A DNA stretch of 64,000 bases from Erysipelotrichia bacterium (GCA_012520255.1 JAAYOQ010000017.1:109914-173913); one strand, 5' to 3'. Numbered from the stretch's first letter, positions 15,889 through 24,871 are shown. Notes: generated by a model from the letters alone, not told the origin. Numbers and translations: made by a program.

Positions 15889-17352
15889 ATGAAAAATATC
15901 AAAAAATTGACGATATTGCATTCAAATGATTTGCATGGAGATTTTTTAGCCGAACGTATTGATGAAAAACTGGTAGGTGGAATTTCGCTTTTATCAGGTT
16001 ACGTTAATCAAACAAGAGAAGAAAATGAAAACGTCATATATGCAATTGCTGGAGATATGTTTAGAGGCTCTGTAATAGATTCTGAGTATCGAGGCATTTC
16101 TACTATCGAGATTATGAATGCCTTAGCTCCTGATGTTGTCGCAATTGGCAATCATGAAGTCGACTATGGAATTGCTCATTTACTATTTATTGAAAAATGT
16201 GCAAAATTCCCTATTATTAATGCTAATATGTACATCAAGACTAACGGCGCCAGATTATTTAAACCTTATGAAATTATTGAAATGGATGGTATGAAAATAC
16301 TCTTTATTGGCATTGTTACTGAAAGTGTTCTAGCTTCAGCTAAAAAAGAAGGACTGATAGGAACCATTATCAATACCGAAGATGCCGCAAAAGAGGTAGG
16401 TAAGATTTGTAATGCTTTCAATGGAATAGATATTGATTTTACTGTTTTGCTTACTCATATTGGTTTTGAAGAAGATAAGAAATTAGCCAAGATGTTAAAA
16501 CCCGAATGGGGAGTAGATTTAATTATAGGTGGTCATACTCATACAGTGTTAGAAAAGCCTGAGATTATTAATGGCATTCCAATCGTTCAGGCCGGTATGG
16601 GCACCGATGCAATCGGAAGATTTGATATTGATGTTGACACAGATAATAACTGTATTGATACTTTTACCTGGAAGTTTATTCCAATTACCGATAAAAACTG
16701 TCCAAAAGATTATCAGATTGAAGATTTGATTTTGGGATATAAAACTGTTACTGATTTAAAATATGGCCGAGTAGTATCAAAATTTAAACATGTATTAACC
16801 CACCCGAAAAGAAATCAAGAAACTTCTTTAGGGAATCTGACCGCTGACATTATCAAAAACTCTTTAGGATTAGATTTAATGTTATTTGGTTCAGGAGCAA
16901 TCAGAAGCACTGAGTTAGGTCCAATTGTCACCTTTGGAAAACTGACTGAATGTTTCCCGTATGCTGGTCAGGTTTATCAGGTTAATGTTACCGGTGACCA
17001 GCTAAGGCAAATGCTGCTTTATGTTTTAAGAGATGAAGCCTGGACAGGTCATACTGAATTTTATCAGTTTTCAAAGGGGATAAAACTTGTTTACTCAAAA
17101 TCAAAAAATGAATTTGATTTAGCTGAATTAAATGGTGATAGTATTCAAGGTGACAAAGTGTTCAAAATAGGAATTCAGGAATTTCATTATATGAATTTTA
17201 ATGATTTCTTAGGATTAGATATCAAAGAAACTTACATAAATGGTAAACCAAGAGTTATCACAACAAGTGATTTCGATGTATTGAATGAATATTTGTCTTC
17301 ACACAACGTTGTTGATAGTGCTGTAGAAGGGCGCTTGATCGTTGTTGAATGA
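15889..17352 (+). CDS. Metallophosphatase/5'-nucleotidase
   Basis: A 487-residue enzyme. AAGGAG at 15877 selects the ATG at 15889; an earlier in-frame ATG overlaps the previous gene and has no such site. The N-terminal calcineurin-like domain has HSNDLHGD (residues about 9-16), AGDMFRGS (about 55), IGNHEVDYG (about 86) and GGHTHTVLE (about 218). The C-terminal nucleotidase domain has NLTADIIK and FGSGAIRS, the nucleotide-binding region. No signal peptide is present, so it probably acts in the cytosol on nucleoside monophosphates or related phosphates. It ends 39 bp before the SPFH gene. Confidence 0.88.
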   Translation: MKNIKKLTILHSNDLHGDFLAERIDEKLVGGISLLSGYVNQTREENENVIYAIAGDMFRGSVIDSEYRGISTIEIMNALAPDVVAIGNHEVDYGIAHLLFIEKCAKFPIINANMYIKTNGARLFKPYEIIEMDGMKILFIGIVTESVLASAKKEGLIGTIINTEDAAKEVGKICNAFNGIDIDFTVLLTHIGFEEDKKLAKMLKPEWGVDLIIGGHTHTVLEKPEIINGIPIVQAGMGTDAIGRFDIDVDTDNNCIDTFTWKFIPITDKNCPKDYQIEDLILGYKTVTDLKYGRVVSKFKHVLTHPKRNQETSLGNLTADIIKNSLGLDLMLFGSGAIRSTELGPIVTFGKLTECFPYAGQVYQVNVTGDQLRQMLLYVLRDEAWTGHTEFYQFSKGIKLVYSKSKNEFDLAELNGDSIQGDKVFKIGIQEFHYMNFNDFLGLDIKETYINGKPRVITTSDFDVLNEYLSSHNVVDSAVEGRLIVVE

Positions 17353-17391
17353 TATATGTAAAATTAATTAATAAGTAAAGGAGATGTATTT

Positions 17392-18546
17392 ATGGGACTT
17401 ATTAGAGCTGGATTAAGTGCTATTTCAAGCACAATGAGAGATCAATGGAAGGAGTACTTCTATTGTGAAAGTATGGATGATGATGTATTAGTTGTTAAAG
17501 GAACAAAACAGATTAATGGCTTATTCTCTAGCAATAGAGGAAGTGACAACATTATTTCTAATGGTTCAGGTATCGTTGTCAACGAAGGACAATGTATGAT
17601 TATTGTCGATAACGGTCAGGTTGTTGAAGTTTGTGCTGAACCTGGTGAATTTACATACGATACTTCAAGTGAACCATCATTATTCCATGGTGATTTAGGT
17701 GATGCAATCATTAAAACTTTGGAGACAATAAAAAATCGTTTTGAATACGGTGGCGAAATAGGAAAAGACCAAAGAGTTTATTATTTCAATACAAAAGAAT
17801 TAATGGATAATAAATTTGGAACTCCTAATCCAATCATGTTTAGAGTTGTGGATTCAAAGGTAGGTTTAGACCTTGATGTTTCTATCAGAATGGCTGGTGT
17901 ATATTCTTATAGAATTGCTGATCCAGTATTGTTCTATACTAATGTAACTGGAAATGTCGCAAATGTTTTCACAAGAGATGAAATTGATAATCAGTTAAAG
18001 AGTGAATTCTTATCAGCTCTACAACCGGCGGTAGGAAAATTAAGCGCTTTAGAACTGAGACCTAATGAAATTGTTAATCATAATTTAGAGTTAGAACATT
18101 ATTTAAATCAGGCACTGTCAACCAAATGGGGCCAATTGAGAGGTCTTGAAGTTGTAAATGTAGCTATTTCAACTGTTACTTTACCTGAAGAAGATGCTAA
18201 AGCTATCAAAGAAGCTCAACTTGAAAGCAGATACGCTGATGAAGGTTTGGCAAGAGGAGCAATGGTTGAGGCAATTAAAGATGCAGCTAAAAATCCAAGT
18301 GGCGCGATGACAGGAGTAGTTGGCATGGGTACTATTGGTAGTGCAGCTGAAGGTTTAGCTGGACTGTTTAAAGGTGGAAAGAAAGCTGCTGCTGATGGCT
18401 GGACATGCAGCTGTGGAAAAGTCAATGATGGAAACTTCTGTTCTAATTGTGGCAAATCTAAACCAACAGTTGGCTGGAGCTGTACATGTGGAACAGTCAA
18501 TGATGGAAATTTCTGTTCTAATTGTGGTAATAAAAAACCTTTATAG
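17392..18546 (+). CDS. SPFH-domain protein with C-terminal zinc ribbons (YdjI-like)
   Basis: A 384-residue protein. Residues 1-320 match the YdjI/'virion core protein'-like SPFH family (IRAGLSAISSTMRDQWKEYF, then VNEGQCMIIVDNGQVVE). The tail after about residue 335 is two 25-residue zinc ribbons, each with CxC and CxxC pairs (GNFCSNCG). In Bacillus, YdjI works with YdjG and YdjH to bring the PspA homologue YdjF to the stressed membrane. Here YdjG-like and TPM (YdjH-like) proteins are encoded downstream. GGAGATG lies just upstream of the ATG. Confidence 0.82.
   Translation: MGLIRAGLSAISSTMRDQWKEYFYCESMDDDVLVVKGTKQINGLFSSNRGSDNIISNGSGIVVNEGQCMIIVDNGQVVEVCAEPGEFTYDTSSEPSLFHGDLGDAIIKTLETIKNRFEYGGEIGKDQRVYYFNTKELMDNKFGTPNPIMFRVVDSKVGLDLDVSIRMAGVYSYRIADPVLFYTNVTGNVANVFTRDEIDNQLKSEFLSALQPAVGKLSALELRPNEIVNHNLELEHYLNQALSTKWGQLRGLEVVNVAISTVTLPEEDAKAIKEAQLESRYADEGLARGAMVEAIKDAAKNPSGAMTGVVGMGTIGSAAEGLAGLFKGGKKAAADGWTCSCGKVNDGNFCSNCGKSKPTVGWSCTCGTVNDGNFCSNCGNKKPL
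18397..18546 (+). repeat. Tandem 75-bp repeat encoding zinc ribbons
   Basis: Two copies, 18397-18471 and 18472-18546, are similar in DNA and encode GWTCSCGKVNDGNFCSNCG and GWSCTCGTVNDGNFCSNCG. This points to a fairly recent in-frame duplication. Confidence 0.8.
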
Positions 18547-18556
18547 GAGATTTTAA

Positions 18557-19411
18557 ATGGGTTTGTTTGATAAGAAGTATTGTGGTGCCTGTGGTAACCA
18601 GATAAAATTTCTTGGTGGCAGAAAAGTAGACGATGGAACAATCTGTAAAGACTGTAATAACAAACTTTCTCCATATTTCACAGGCAGAAGAAAAACCAGC
18701 TTAAATGATATTAAAGAGCAACTTGCTTATAGAGAAAATAATGCCAAAGAATTATTGTCGTTTAATGCAACCGGTGTTGCAGGAAAAGGTCCGAAAGTAT
18801 ATGTCGATGCTAATAAGGGAAAATTTATTGTCTCAAAAACAAGTGACTATATTAAGGAAAACTGTGACATTATTGATTTAAGCAGTATTATTGCTTTTAA
18901 TACCAAAATTGATGAAGACAAAGAAGAAATATTCGATGTCGATCAGGAAGGAAAAAGTGTCTCTTTTAATCCGCCAAAATATGAATATGAATATGATTTT
19001 GAAGTTGAAATAACTTTGAACCATCCATTTATCGAAGAAATAAATTTCTCTTTAACAGGATTGAAACCGAAAGATCCTAATTCAGCAGATTTCAAAGAAA
19101 AAGAAAAAATCTTAGGTGACATATCAGAGTTATTAATTGGAAAAAGAGTTGACATTGATAAAAGCAGTATAACAATAGCTGATACTACAAATATGCCGAG
19201 ACAATTTTTTGGAGCAATTAGAGGTAAAAAAGAGTCTGTTGCCGGTAAGTGGTATTGTCCGAAATGTGGTATGGCTAATACTTCAAATTTCTGCATGCAG
19301 TGTGGAACTAAAAAGCCAGCAATGGGTCCTAAATTCTGCCCTGACTGTGGATATAAATTTGAAGAAGGAAAAACTGCTAAGTTTTGTCCACAATGTGGAA
19401 AGAAATTTTAA
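18557..19411 (+). CDS. DUF4428 protein with C-terminal double zinc ribbon
   Basis: A 284-residue cytosolic protein. Residues 5-40 are a DUF4428-type zinc finger (YCGACGNQIKFLGG, then DGTICKDCNNKLSP). The middle 180 residues are a beta-rich region similar to bacterial PH-like or YdjI-associated domains (VYVDANKGKFIVSKTSDYI). The tail has two zinc ribbons (WYCPKCGMANTSNFCMQCG and KFCPDCGYKF...FCPQCG) like those at the end of the preceding SPFH protein. It starts 11 bp after that gene with AGGAG upstream. Shared tails suggest that the two proteins act together, perhaps by contacting one partner. Confidence 0.72.
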   Translation: MGLFDKKYCGACGNQIKFLGGRKVDDGTICKDCNNKLSPYFTGRRKTSLNDIKEQLAYRENNAKELLSFNATGVAGKGPKVYVDANKGKFIVSKTSDYIKENCDIIDLSSIIAFNTKIDEDKEEIFDVDQEGKSVSFNPPKYEYEYDFEVEITLNHPFIEEINFSLTGLKPKDPNSADFKEKEKILGDISELLIGKRVDIDKSSITIADTTNMPRQFFGAIRGKKESVAGKWYCPKCGMANTSNFCMQCGTKKPAMGPKFCPDCGYKFEEGKTAKFCPQCGKKF

Positions 19412-19444
19412 TTGATAAAGAAATAATCAGGGGGTTTTTTGGCA

Positions 19445-19900
19445 ATGCTGAGGTTTTTTAAGACATTAGGTTGCCAAAAAAAACCTAATGTTACTGATGA
19501 AGATGTTGTTGGTTTAAGTATTTCGTGTGCACATATGGCTTTTAGTTATTCTTATAATTTTAAAATATATGCTAAAGACGATAAGACATTATTTACTTGT
19601 GATTGTTCAATTGACAGAAATGATTATAACGACACTAGAGTATCATGTGAAAATGTACAGATTGATAAAAGATATTTTGATCTGCTTATCAAGATACTTA
19701 AAACCGAGAATATAACTGAAAAGGTATTTAGATATAAGAAAAAGATAAACTGGCTTTTTGTGAAGGATAAAACAGAATACAGAATTACTTTATTTTTTAA
19801 TAATAAGGAATTAAAAACAGCTTCGTTACATTTTGAGAAAGTATATGATTTATTAAAACAATTAGCTGGTTTATATGCAACGGAGGTTACTTATGAGTAA
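19445..19900 (+). CDS. Hypothetical protein of the zinc-ribbon cluster
   Basis: About 151 residues with no recognised domain, signal or membrane segment. AGGGG at 19429-19434 would serve either the ATG at 19445 (10-bp spacing, chosen) or an in-frame TTG at 19439 (4-bp spacing). The sequence is mixed alpha/beta with a central FKIYAKDDKTLFTCDCSID. It overlaps the next gene by 8 bp and follows the DUF4428 gene by 33 bp, so it belongs to the same transcript as the YdjGHI-like genes. A function cannot be given. Confidence 0.6.
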   Translation: MLRFFKTLGCQKKPNVTDEDVVGLSISCAHMAFSYSYNFKIYAKDDKTLFTCDCSIDRNDYNDTRVSCENVQIDKRYFDLLIKILKTENITEKVFRYKKKINWLFVKDKTEYRITLFFNNKELKTASLHFEKVYDLLKQLAGLYATEVTYE

Positions 19901-20969
19901 TTTAAAACAATATAAGTGTCCAAGTTGTGGTGGTCCAATTAATTATGATGTAACAAGTGGAAATCTTAAGTGTCCATATTGTGATTCAGAATTTGAAATT
20001 GACACCTTGCAAGGATATGAAGAAGATTTAAAAAATACGGTTGAAGAGGAATTGAATTGGCTAGATAAACCGGGTTTAGATTGGACTGAAGAAGAACAGT
20101 CTAATTTGCGCCATTATGTTTGCGATAGTTGTGGTGGTGAAATTATTGCTGATGTAAATACAGGGGCAACAAGATGTCCTTATTGTGGCAATCCAGTTAT
20201 CGTTCCACAAAAGTTTAGTGGTAATCTGAAACCCGATTTAGTAGTTCCTTTTAAAATTAAAGAAAAACAGGCTAAGGAAGCTTATAAAGAACATTTAAAA
20301 GGTAAACCACTATTACCTAAATACTTTAAGGATGAAAATCGCATTAATGAGTTAAAAGGAATATATGTTCCATTCTGGCTTTATGATGCAGAGGTAGATA
20401 TGGCTGCTAGATATCGAGCAACCAGAACCAGAAGCTGGTCTGATTCTAATTTAATTTATACTGAAACCAGCTATTATTCAATCTTCAGAGCTGGAGAAAT
20501 CGGTTTTGATAATGTTCCTGTAGATGGCTCAACAAATATTGATGATGCATTAATGGAATCAATTGAACCTTTTGATATAAGTGAAGCAGTAGATTTTAAA
20601 ACAGCTTATTTAGCTGGATATTTAGCTGACAAATACGATATTTCTGCTGAAGATAGTGAAAATCAGGCTAATCAGAGAATTAGAAATAGTGCTGAAACAG
20701 CCTTAGCTTCTACAGTCAGAGGTTATGACAGTATCGTTCTTGAAAGTATGAATATGAGTTTAAATAATCATACGGTTAAATACTGTCTGTTGCCTGTTTA
20801 TATTTTAAATACCACTTACAAAAATGAAAAATATACCTTTGCGATGAATGGACAAACTGGAAAAATGGTTGGTGATCTTCCTATTGACAGAGGTCTGTAT
20901 GCTAAATATTTTGGCATTATATTTTTGATAGTATCTGTGATAACTTACATTATCCAGATTTTGATATAG
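19893..20969 (+). CDS. Zinc-ribbon membrane protein (YdjG-like)
   Basis: A 358-residue protein. CGGAGG selects the ATG at 19893. It has two zinc fingers at the N-terminus (YKCPSCGGPINYD...CPYCDSEF at residues 6-35 and YVCDSCGGEI...CPYCGNPV at 72-100), a soluble middle (GIYVPFWLYDAEV) and one C-terminal transmembrane segment (FGIIFLIVSVITYIIQ). This is the layout of Bacillus YdjG, a TFIIB-zinc-finger-like membrane protein that acts with YdjH and YdjI in envelope stress. It is followed 12 bp later by the TPM gene. Confidence 0.82.
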   Translation: MSNLKQYKCPSCGGPINYDVTSGNLKCPYCDSEFEIDTLQGYEEDLKNTVEEELNWLDKPGLDWTEEEQSNLRHYVCDSCGGEIIADVNTGATRCPYCGNPVIVPQKFSGNLKPDLVVPFKIKEKQAKEAYKEHLKGKPLLPKYFKDENRINELKGIYVPFWLYDAEVDMAARYRATRTRSWSDSNLIYTETSYYSIFRAGEIGFDNVPVDGSTNIDDALMESIEPFDISEAVDFKTAYLAGYLADKYDISAEDSENQANQRIRNSAETALASTVRGYDSIVLESMNMSLNNHTVKYCLLPVYILNTTYKNEKYTFAMNGQTGKMVGDLPIDRGLYAKYFGIIFLIVSVITYIIQILI

Positions 20970-20981
20970 GAGGGTAGTAAG

Positions 20982-21848
20982 ATGAAAAGAATTATTAAGT
21001 TTCTGTTAATAGCATTTATTATTACCTTAACTTTTTTGCCAGCCTTTACTATATTAAAAGCTGAGCACCCTGATCGTGTAATTGATGAAATGGGACTTTT
21101 GAGTGAAAGTGAAAGAGAAGAATTACAACAGTTGTGTGATGAAATTTCTGAAAGACAGAATGTCGATGTAGTAATAGTTATTTCTGATGTTTTTACCTAT
21201 GATAACAGGGTCCAGGAAGCTGACGATTATTATGATTATAATGGTTATGGCATGGGAGAAGATTATGCAGGAAGTTTGCTATTAGTTGGAAAAGATGAAG
21301 AAGGATACTTTGTCTATATAACTACCTGTGGATATGGTATCGATTGTTATTCAGATTACGGCATTGAACATCTAATCGATGTAATTGTGGAAAACTATGA
21401 TGGAGGAAATGACTGGTTCAGTGGTCTAAAAGCTTATGTTAATAGATGTGATGAGCTAATTGATATGGCTAATAATGGTGAACCATATGATATATATTAT
21501 CCAGAACCAGAACCAGAACCTTCTAATCCAGCAGTTGAAGCAGCTAAATCAGCTGGTTTATCAGCTGGAGCAGGTGGAATTGCCGCTTTAATAGGGACAA
21601 CTTTACTTAAAAGTAAAAACAAGAGTGTCTATCATAGACGTGAAGCTAAAGATTATGCAAGACCGGGTTCATTCAATTTATTCAATCATAGAGATTTGTA
21701 TTTGTTTTCCAGAACAACTACTGCTGTTCGTCCAAAAAGTACTTCCAGTGGAAGCAGTGGCAGTAGTGGGGGTGGTTATAGGGGTGGTTCAAGTACCCAT
21801 ACATCAAGTTCTGGTAGAAGCCATGGCGGAGGAGGTAGAAGACTATAA
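20982..21848 (+). CDS. TPM-domain membrane protein (YdjH-like)
   Basis: A 288-residue exported membrane protein. A signal anchor lies at residues 5-25. A TPM domain follows (RVIDEMGLLSESEREELQQL, DVVIVISDVFTYD, residues about 30-165). A PEPEPEPS linker, a glycine/alanine-rich membrane segment near 190-210, and a C-terminal tail rich in Gly, Ser and His complete it. TPM domains are found in Psb27, YgcG and YdjH proteins at membranes. Bacillus YdjH works with YdjG and YdjI in the PspA/YdjF stress system. It overlaps the next gene by 1 bp. Confidence 0.82.
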   Translation: MKRIIKFLLIAFIITLTFLPAFTILKAEHPDRVIDEMGLLSESEREELQQLCDEISERQNVDVVIVISDVFTYDNRVQEADDYYDYNGYGMGEDYAGSLLLVGKDEEGYFVYITTCGYGIDCYSDYGIEHLIDVIVENYDGGNDWFSGLKAYVNRCDELIDMANNGEPYDIYYPEPEPEPSNPAVEAAKSAGLSAGAGGIAALIGTTLLKSKNKSVYHRREAKDYARPGSFNLFNHRDLYLFSRTTTAVRPKSTSSGSSGSSGGGYRGGSSTHTSSSGRSHGGGGRRL

Positions 21849-22330
21849 TGGAAAAAACTTTTACATATGAAAGATTACCTAAAAATGTTGAAGAATTAAA
21901 AGCGCTTTCTGATTTACATGATGAATATGAAGTAGCAAGTTTAGTAGTATTGGTATTAGCAGCTTATGAGCATGATGTTGAAGAAATGATAAAGATGTAT
22001 GACTATATAAATGGTCCAACTGATGTAAGCAAATATCAAAGACAATTTATTGATGATAGATTAAAAGGTAAAGAGTATGTTGCCAGAAGTTACTTTAACG
22101 GAACTTCACCACAAAACAACTATACTCCTGATATTCCTTATTCTGTTACTGTCAGAGATAATCCATATTCTTATGATCAGCAAGGATATGTAACTTTATT
22201 TATTACTTCAAGTGGAGCAGATAGTGATAGAAAAGTACAATTGAGAAAAAAAGGCGATCAATATTACTTATGGGAGTGCCATCTATGGCCTGATATAAGA
22301 ATTCCTGTCAAAGATGATTCATGGGCTTAA
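21848..22330 (+). CDS. DUF6935-like protein
   Basis: A 160-residue cytosolic protein that begins FTYERLPKNVEELKALSD and ends with WECHLWPDIRIPVKDDSWA. This fits the uncharacterised DUF6935 family, whose members lie near TPM and zinc-ribbon genes. It is the last gene of the cluster, overlapping the TPM gene by one base (TAATG), and a strong terminator follows. The biochemical role is unknown. Confidence 0.65.
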   Translation: MEKTFTYERLPKNVEELKALSDLHDEYEVASLVVLVLAAYEHDVEEMIKMYDYINGPTDVSKYQRQFIDDRLKGKEYVARSYFNGTSPQNNYTPDIPYSVTVRDNPYSYDQQGYVTLFITSSGADSDRKVQLRKKGDQYYLWECHLWPDIRIPVKDDSWA

Positions 22331-22331
22331 A

Positions 22332-22380
22332 AAATAGAAAAAAAGCGATGTCTGAAATAATCGCTTTTTCTATTTGTTTT
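22332..22380 (+). terminator. Rho-independent terminator
   Basis: GCGAT (22345-22349) pairs with ATCGC (22360-22364), and flanking A- and T-runs plus ATAG/CTAT extend the stem. A T-rich tail follows. It closes the Ydj-like cluster. Confidence 0.8.
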
Positions 22381-22434
22381 CTCTAAATAAAAAATATAAA
22401 TAACAAAATATATTTTATTTGGGTAATTGTATTC

Positions 22435-22463
22435 TTTACTACCTTGATTGTTTATATTATAAT
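22435..22463 (+). promoter_or_regulatory. Promoter of the nfnAB operon
   Basis: TTTACT (-35, 22435-22440) and TATAAT (-10, 22458-22463) are spaced 17 bp. The ATG lies 47 bp downstream of the -10. Confidence 0.65.
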
Positions 22464-22510
22464 GAAAAGAGTGAAAATAAACGAAAGTTTAAACGAAATA
22501 GGAGGAATTT

Positions 22511-23365
22511 ATGTACAAAATTGTGTCAAGAAGAGAATTAAACAATTCAGTAACACAACTTGAAGTTTTAGCGCCACTGGTTGCTAAAAAGGCAAAACCT
22601 GGTCAATTCATAATATTGAGAGTTGATGAAGTTGGAGAGAGAATTCCATTAACTGTAGCGGGAACAAATCCTGATAAAGGAACAGTTAAGATTATTTTCC
22701 AGGTTGTAGGTGGAACTACTGAAAAATTAAATCATGTGATGGAAGGCGAGTATATTCAAGACTTTGTAGGACCGCTTGGAACACCAAGTGAATTAGATGG
22801 TTTAAATAAAGTATGTATTGTTGGTGGTGGAGTTGGATGTGCAATTGCGTTACCTACTGCTGAAGCTTTACATGAACTGGGAGCAAATGTAACAAGTATT
22901 ATAGGTTTTAGAAATAAAGATATTGTAATTTTAGAAGATGAATTTAAAGCCTGCTCAGATAAGTTAATCGTTACTACTGATGATGGCAGTTATGGTTATC
23001 ATGGTAATGTAACTGCACCATTAAAAGAAATGTTAGCAGCTGGCGAAACGTTCGATAAAATAATTACCATTGGGCCTATTATTATGATGAAATTTGTGGT
23101 TGAAACAGCAAAAGAATATAACATTCCTTGTACAGTAAGTATGAACCCTATTATGATAGATGGTACCGGAATGTGCGGCGGGTGTAGATTAACACTTAAC
23201 CAAAATGGTAAAAGAGTTACAAAATTTGCTTGTGTTGATGGTCCAGACTTCGATGGTTATGAAGTAGATTTTGATGAAGCAATGGCCCGTTCAGTAATGT
23301 ATTCAGATTTTGAAAAACATGCATATGAAAAGACGTGTAACTTATTTAAAAAGGAGGTTCAATAA
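22511..23365 (+). CDS. nfnA: NfnA-like FAD/NAD-binding subunit (sulfide/dihydroorotate dehydrogenase-like)
   Basis: A 284-residue subunit of an NADPH:ferredoxin oxidoreductase complex. An FAD-binding barrel (residues about 1-95; IPLTVAGTNPDKGT) is followed by a nucleotide domain (VCIVGGGVGCAIALPTAEAL, about 98) and a [2Fe-2S] site near the C-terminus (MCGGCRLT, about 222, plus FACVDG). Together with the downstream subunit it forms NfnAB, which bifurcates electrons between NADH, NADPH and ferredoxin. AGGAGG is 6 bp before the ATG. Only 2 bp separate it from nfnB. Confidence 0.88.
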   Translation: MYKIVSRRELNNSVTQLEVLAPLVAKKAKPGQFIILRVDEVGERIPLTVAGTNPDKGTVKIIFQVVGGTTEKLNHVMEGEYIQDFVGPLGTPSELDGLNKVCIVGGGVGCAIALPTAEALHELGANVTSIIGFRNKDIVILEDEFKACSDKLIVTTDDGSYGYHGNVTAPLKEMLAAGETFDKIITIGPIIMMKFVVETAKEYNIPCTVSMNPIMIDGTGMCGGCRLTLNQNGKRVTKFACVDGPDFDGYEVDFDEAMARSVMYSDFEKHAYEKTCNLFKKEVQ

Positions 23366-23367
23366 TC

Positions 23368-24780
23368 ATGGCAATTATTCCTAATAAAAATCCAATGCCA
23401 GTTCTTGATGCTAAGTTAAGAAGTACCAATTTTGAAGAAGTAGCTTTAGGTTATTCGGAATCAACTGCGGTAGCTGAAGCTGAAAGATGCATTAACTGTA
23501 GAAATAAACCTTGTGTTGCTGCCTGTCCGGTCAATATTCAGATTCCTGAGTTTATCATGAAGGTCAAAGATAGGGATTTTGAAGGTGCATATCAGATAAT
23601 TTCTGAATCTTCATCTTTGCCAGCAGTTTGTGGTCGTGTTTGTCCACAGGAAACTCAATGTGAAGGCAAATGTACTTTAGGAATCAGATTTGAACCAGTT
23701 GCTATTGGTAGATTGGAACGTTTTGTTGCCGACTATCATTTGAAAAATGCCAAAGAAGACCCTGTTAAACCTGAATCTAACGGTAAGAAAGTTGCAGTAG
23801 TAGGATCTGGTCCAGCAGGATTAACCTGTGCTGGTGATTTAGCTAAAAAAGGTTACGATGTAACGGTTTATGAAGCATTACACATGGCTGGTGGTGTTCT
23901 GGTTTATGGAATTCCTGAATTCAGATTACCAATAGATATTGTAACAAAAGAAGTTGAAGTATTGAAGAAGTTAGGTGTTAAAGTTGAAACAAACGTTGTT
24001 ATTGGCAAAACTTTAACTATTGATGAATTATTAGATGATATGGGCTTTGAAGCAGTATTTATTGGCTCAGGTGCAGGATTGCCTAACTTTATGAATATTC
24101 CTGGTGAAGGATTAAAAGGCGTTTATTCAGCAAATGAATATTTAACCAGAGCAAATCTGATGAAAGCTTATAGCGAAGATGCTGATACTCCTATTTCTAA
24201 AGGCGGAAAAGTAGCTGTTGTTGGTGGTGGAAACGTCGCAATGGACGCTGCAAGAACTGCTTTAAGATTAGGGGCAGATAAAGTGTATATTGTCTATCGT
24301 CGTTCGATGGAAGAACTTCCAGCTAGAGCTGAAGAAGTTGAACATGCTATTGAAGAGGGAATTGATTTCAGATTATTAAACAATCCTGTAGAAATTTTAG
24401 GCTACAATAATCCTGAAGATCGAAGAGATCCTAAGAATGGATGCGTTGTTGGTATCAAATGCATCAAGATGCAATTAGGTGAACCGGATGAAAACGGTAG
24501 AAGAAGGCCGGTACCTATTGAAGGCAGTGAATTCATATTGGATGTCGATACAGTCGTTATGGCTATCGGCACTTCACCAAACCCATTAATTAAAGATACA
24601 ACTGAAGGCTTAGAAGTTAACAGATGGGGTGGTATCATTGTTAATGAAGAAAATTTAACAAGTAGAGAAGGTGTTTATGCTGGTGGAGATGTGGTTACAG
24701 GTGCTGCAACAGTTATTTCAGCTATGGGCGCCGGTAAAGTAGCTGCTCAGGGAATTGATGATTATTTAAGTAATAAATAG
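23368..24780 (+). CDS. nfnB: NfnB-like NADPH-dependent oxidoreductase (glutamate synthase small-subunit family)
   Basis: A 470-residue flavoprotein, often annotated as 'homotetrameric glutamate synthase, gltA'. The N-terminus holds two [4Fe-4S] Cys sets (CINCRNKPCVAACP near residue 36; CGRVCPQETQCEGKC near 89). FAD-binding (VAVVGSGPAGL, about 143) and NADPH-binding (VAVVGGGNVAMDAA, about 283) domains follow. Pairing with the NfnA-like gene argues for NADH-dependent ferredoxin:NADP oxidoreductase rather than glutamate synthase, since no large glutamate synthase subunit is present. With the hydrogenase at 3933 it can balance ferredoxin and NADPH pools. Confidence 0.88.
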   Translation: MAIIPNKNPMPVLDAKLRSTNFEEVALGYSESTAVAEAERCINCRNKPCVAACPVNIQIPEFIMKVKDRDFEGAYQIISESSSLPAVCGRVCPQETQCEGKCTLGIRFEPVAIGRLERFVADYHLKNAKEDPVKPESNGKKVAVVGSGPAGLTCAGDLAKKGYDVTVYEALHMAGGVLVYGIPEFRLPIDIVTKEVEVLKKLGVKVETNVVIGKTLTIDELLDDMGFEAVFIGSGAGLPNFMNIPGEGLKGVYSANEYLTRANLMKAYSEDADTPISKGGKVAVVGGGNVAMDAARTALRLGADKVYIVYRRSMEELPARAEEVEHAIEEGIDFRLLNNPVEILGYNNPEDRRDPKNGCVVGIKCIKMQLGEPDENGRRRPVPIEGSEFILDVDTVVMAIGTSPNPLIKDTTEGLEVNRWGGIIVNEENLTSREGVYAGGDVVTGAATVISAMGAGKVAAQGIDDYLSNK

Positions 24781-24787
24781 CTAAAAC

Positions 24788-24825
24788 AAAGTGTATGTTG
24801 ATACTAAAAACATACACTTTTTTTT
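24788..24825 (+). terminator. Rho-independent terminator
   Basis: AAAGTGTATG (24788-24797) pairs with CATACACTTT (24811-24820), followed by a long T-run. Confidence 0.85.
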
Positions 24826-24871
24826 ATGAAAAACAGCATCTGGTTGCATTCTTTTATTACTTATTCTTTTG

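Noticed and set aside
18216..18674. A 152-codon minus-strand frame across the zinc-ribbon genes
   Set aside because: It is the reverse of tandem Cys/Gly-rich codons in the SPFH gene and has no independent support.
21740..21845. Short tandem repeats at the end of the TPM gene as a mobile or CRISPR-like array
   Set aside because: They are codon-level Gly/Ser repeats in a low-complexity protein tail.
22332..22500. A riboswitch before nfnAB
   Set aside because: Only a terminator and a normal promoter are visible, with a 40-bp leader too short to hold a known aptamer.
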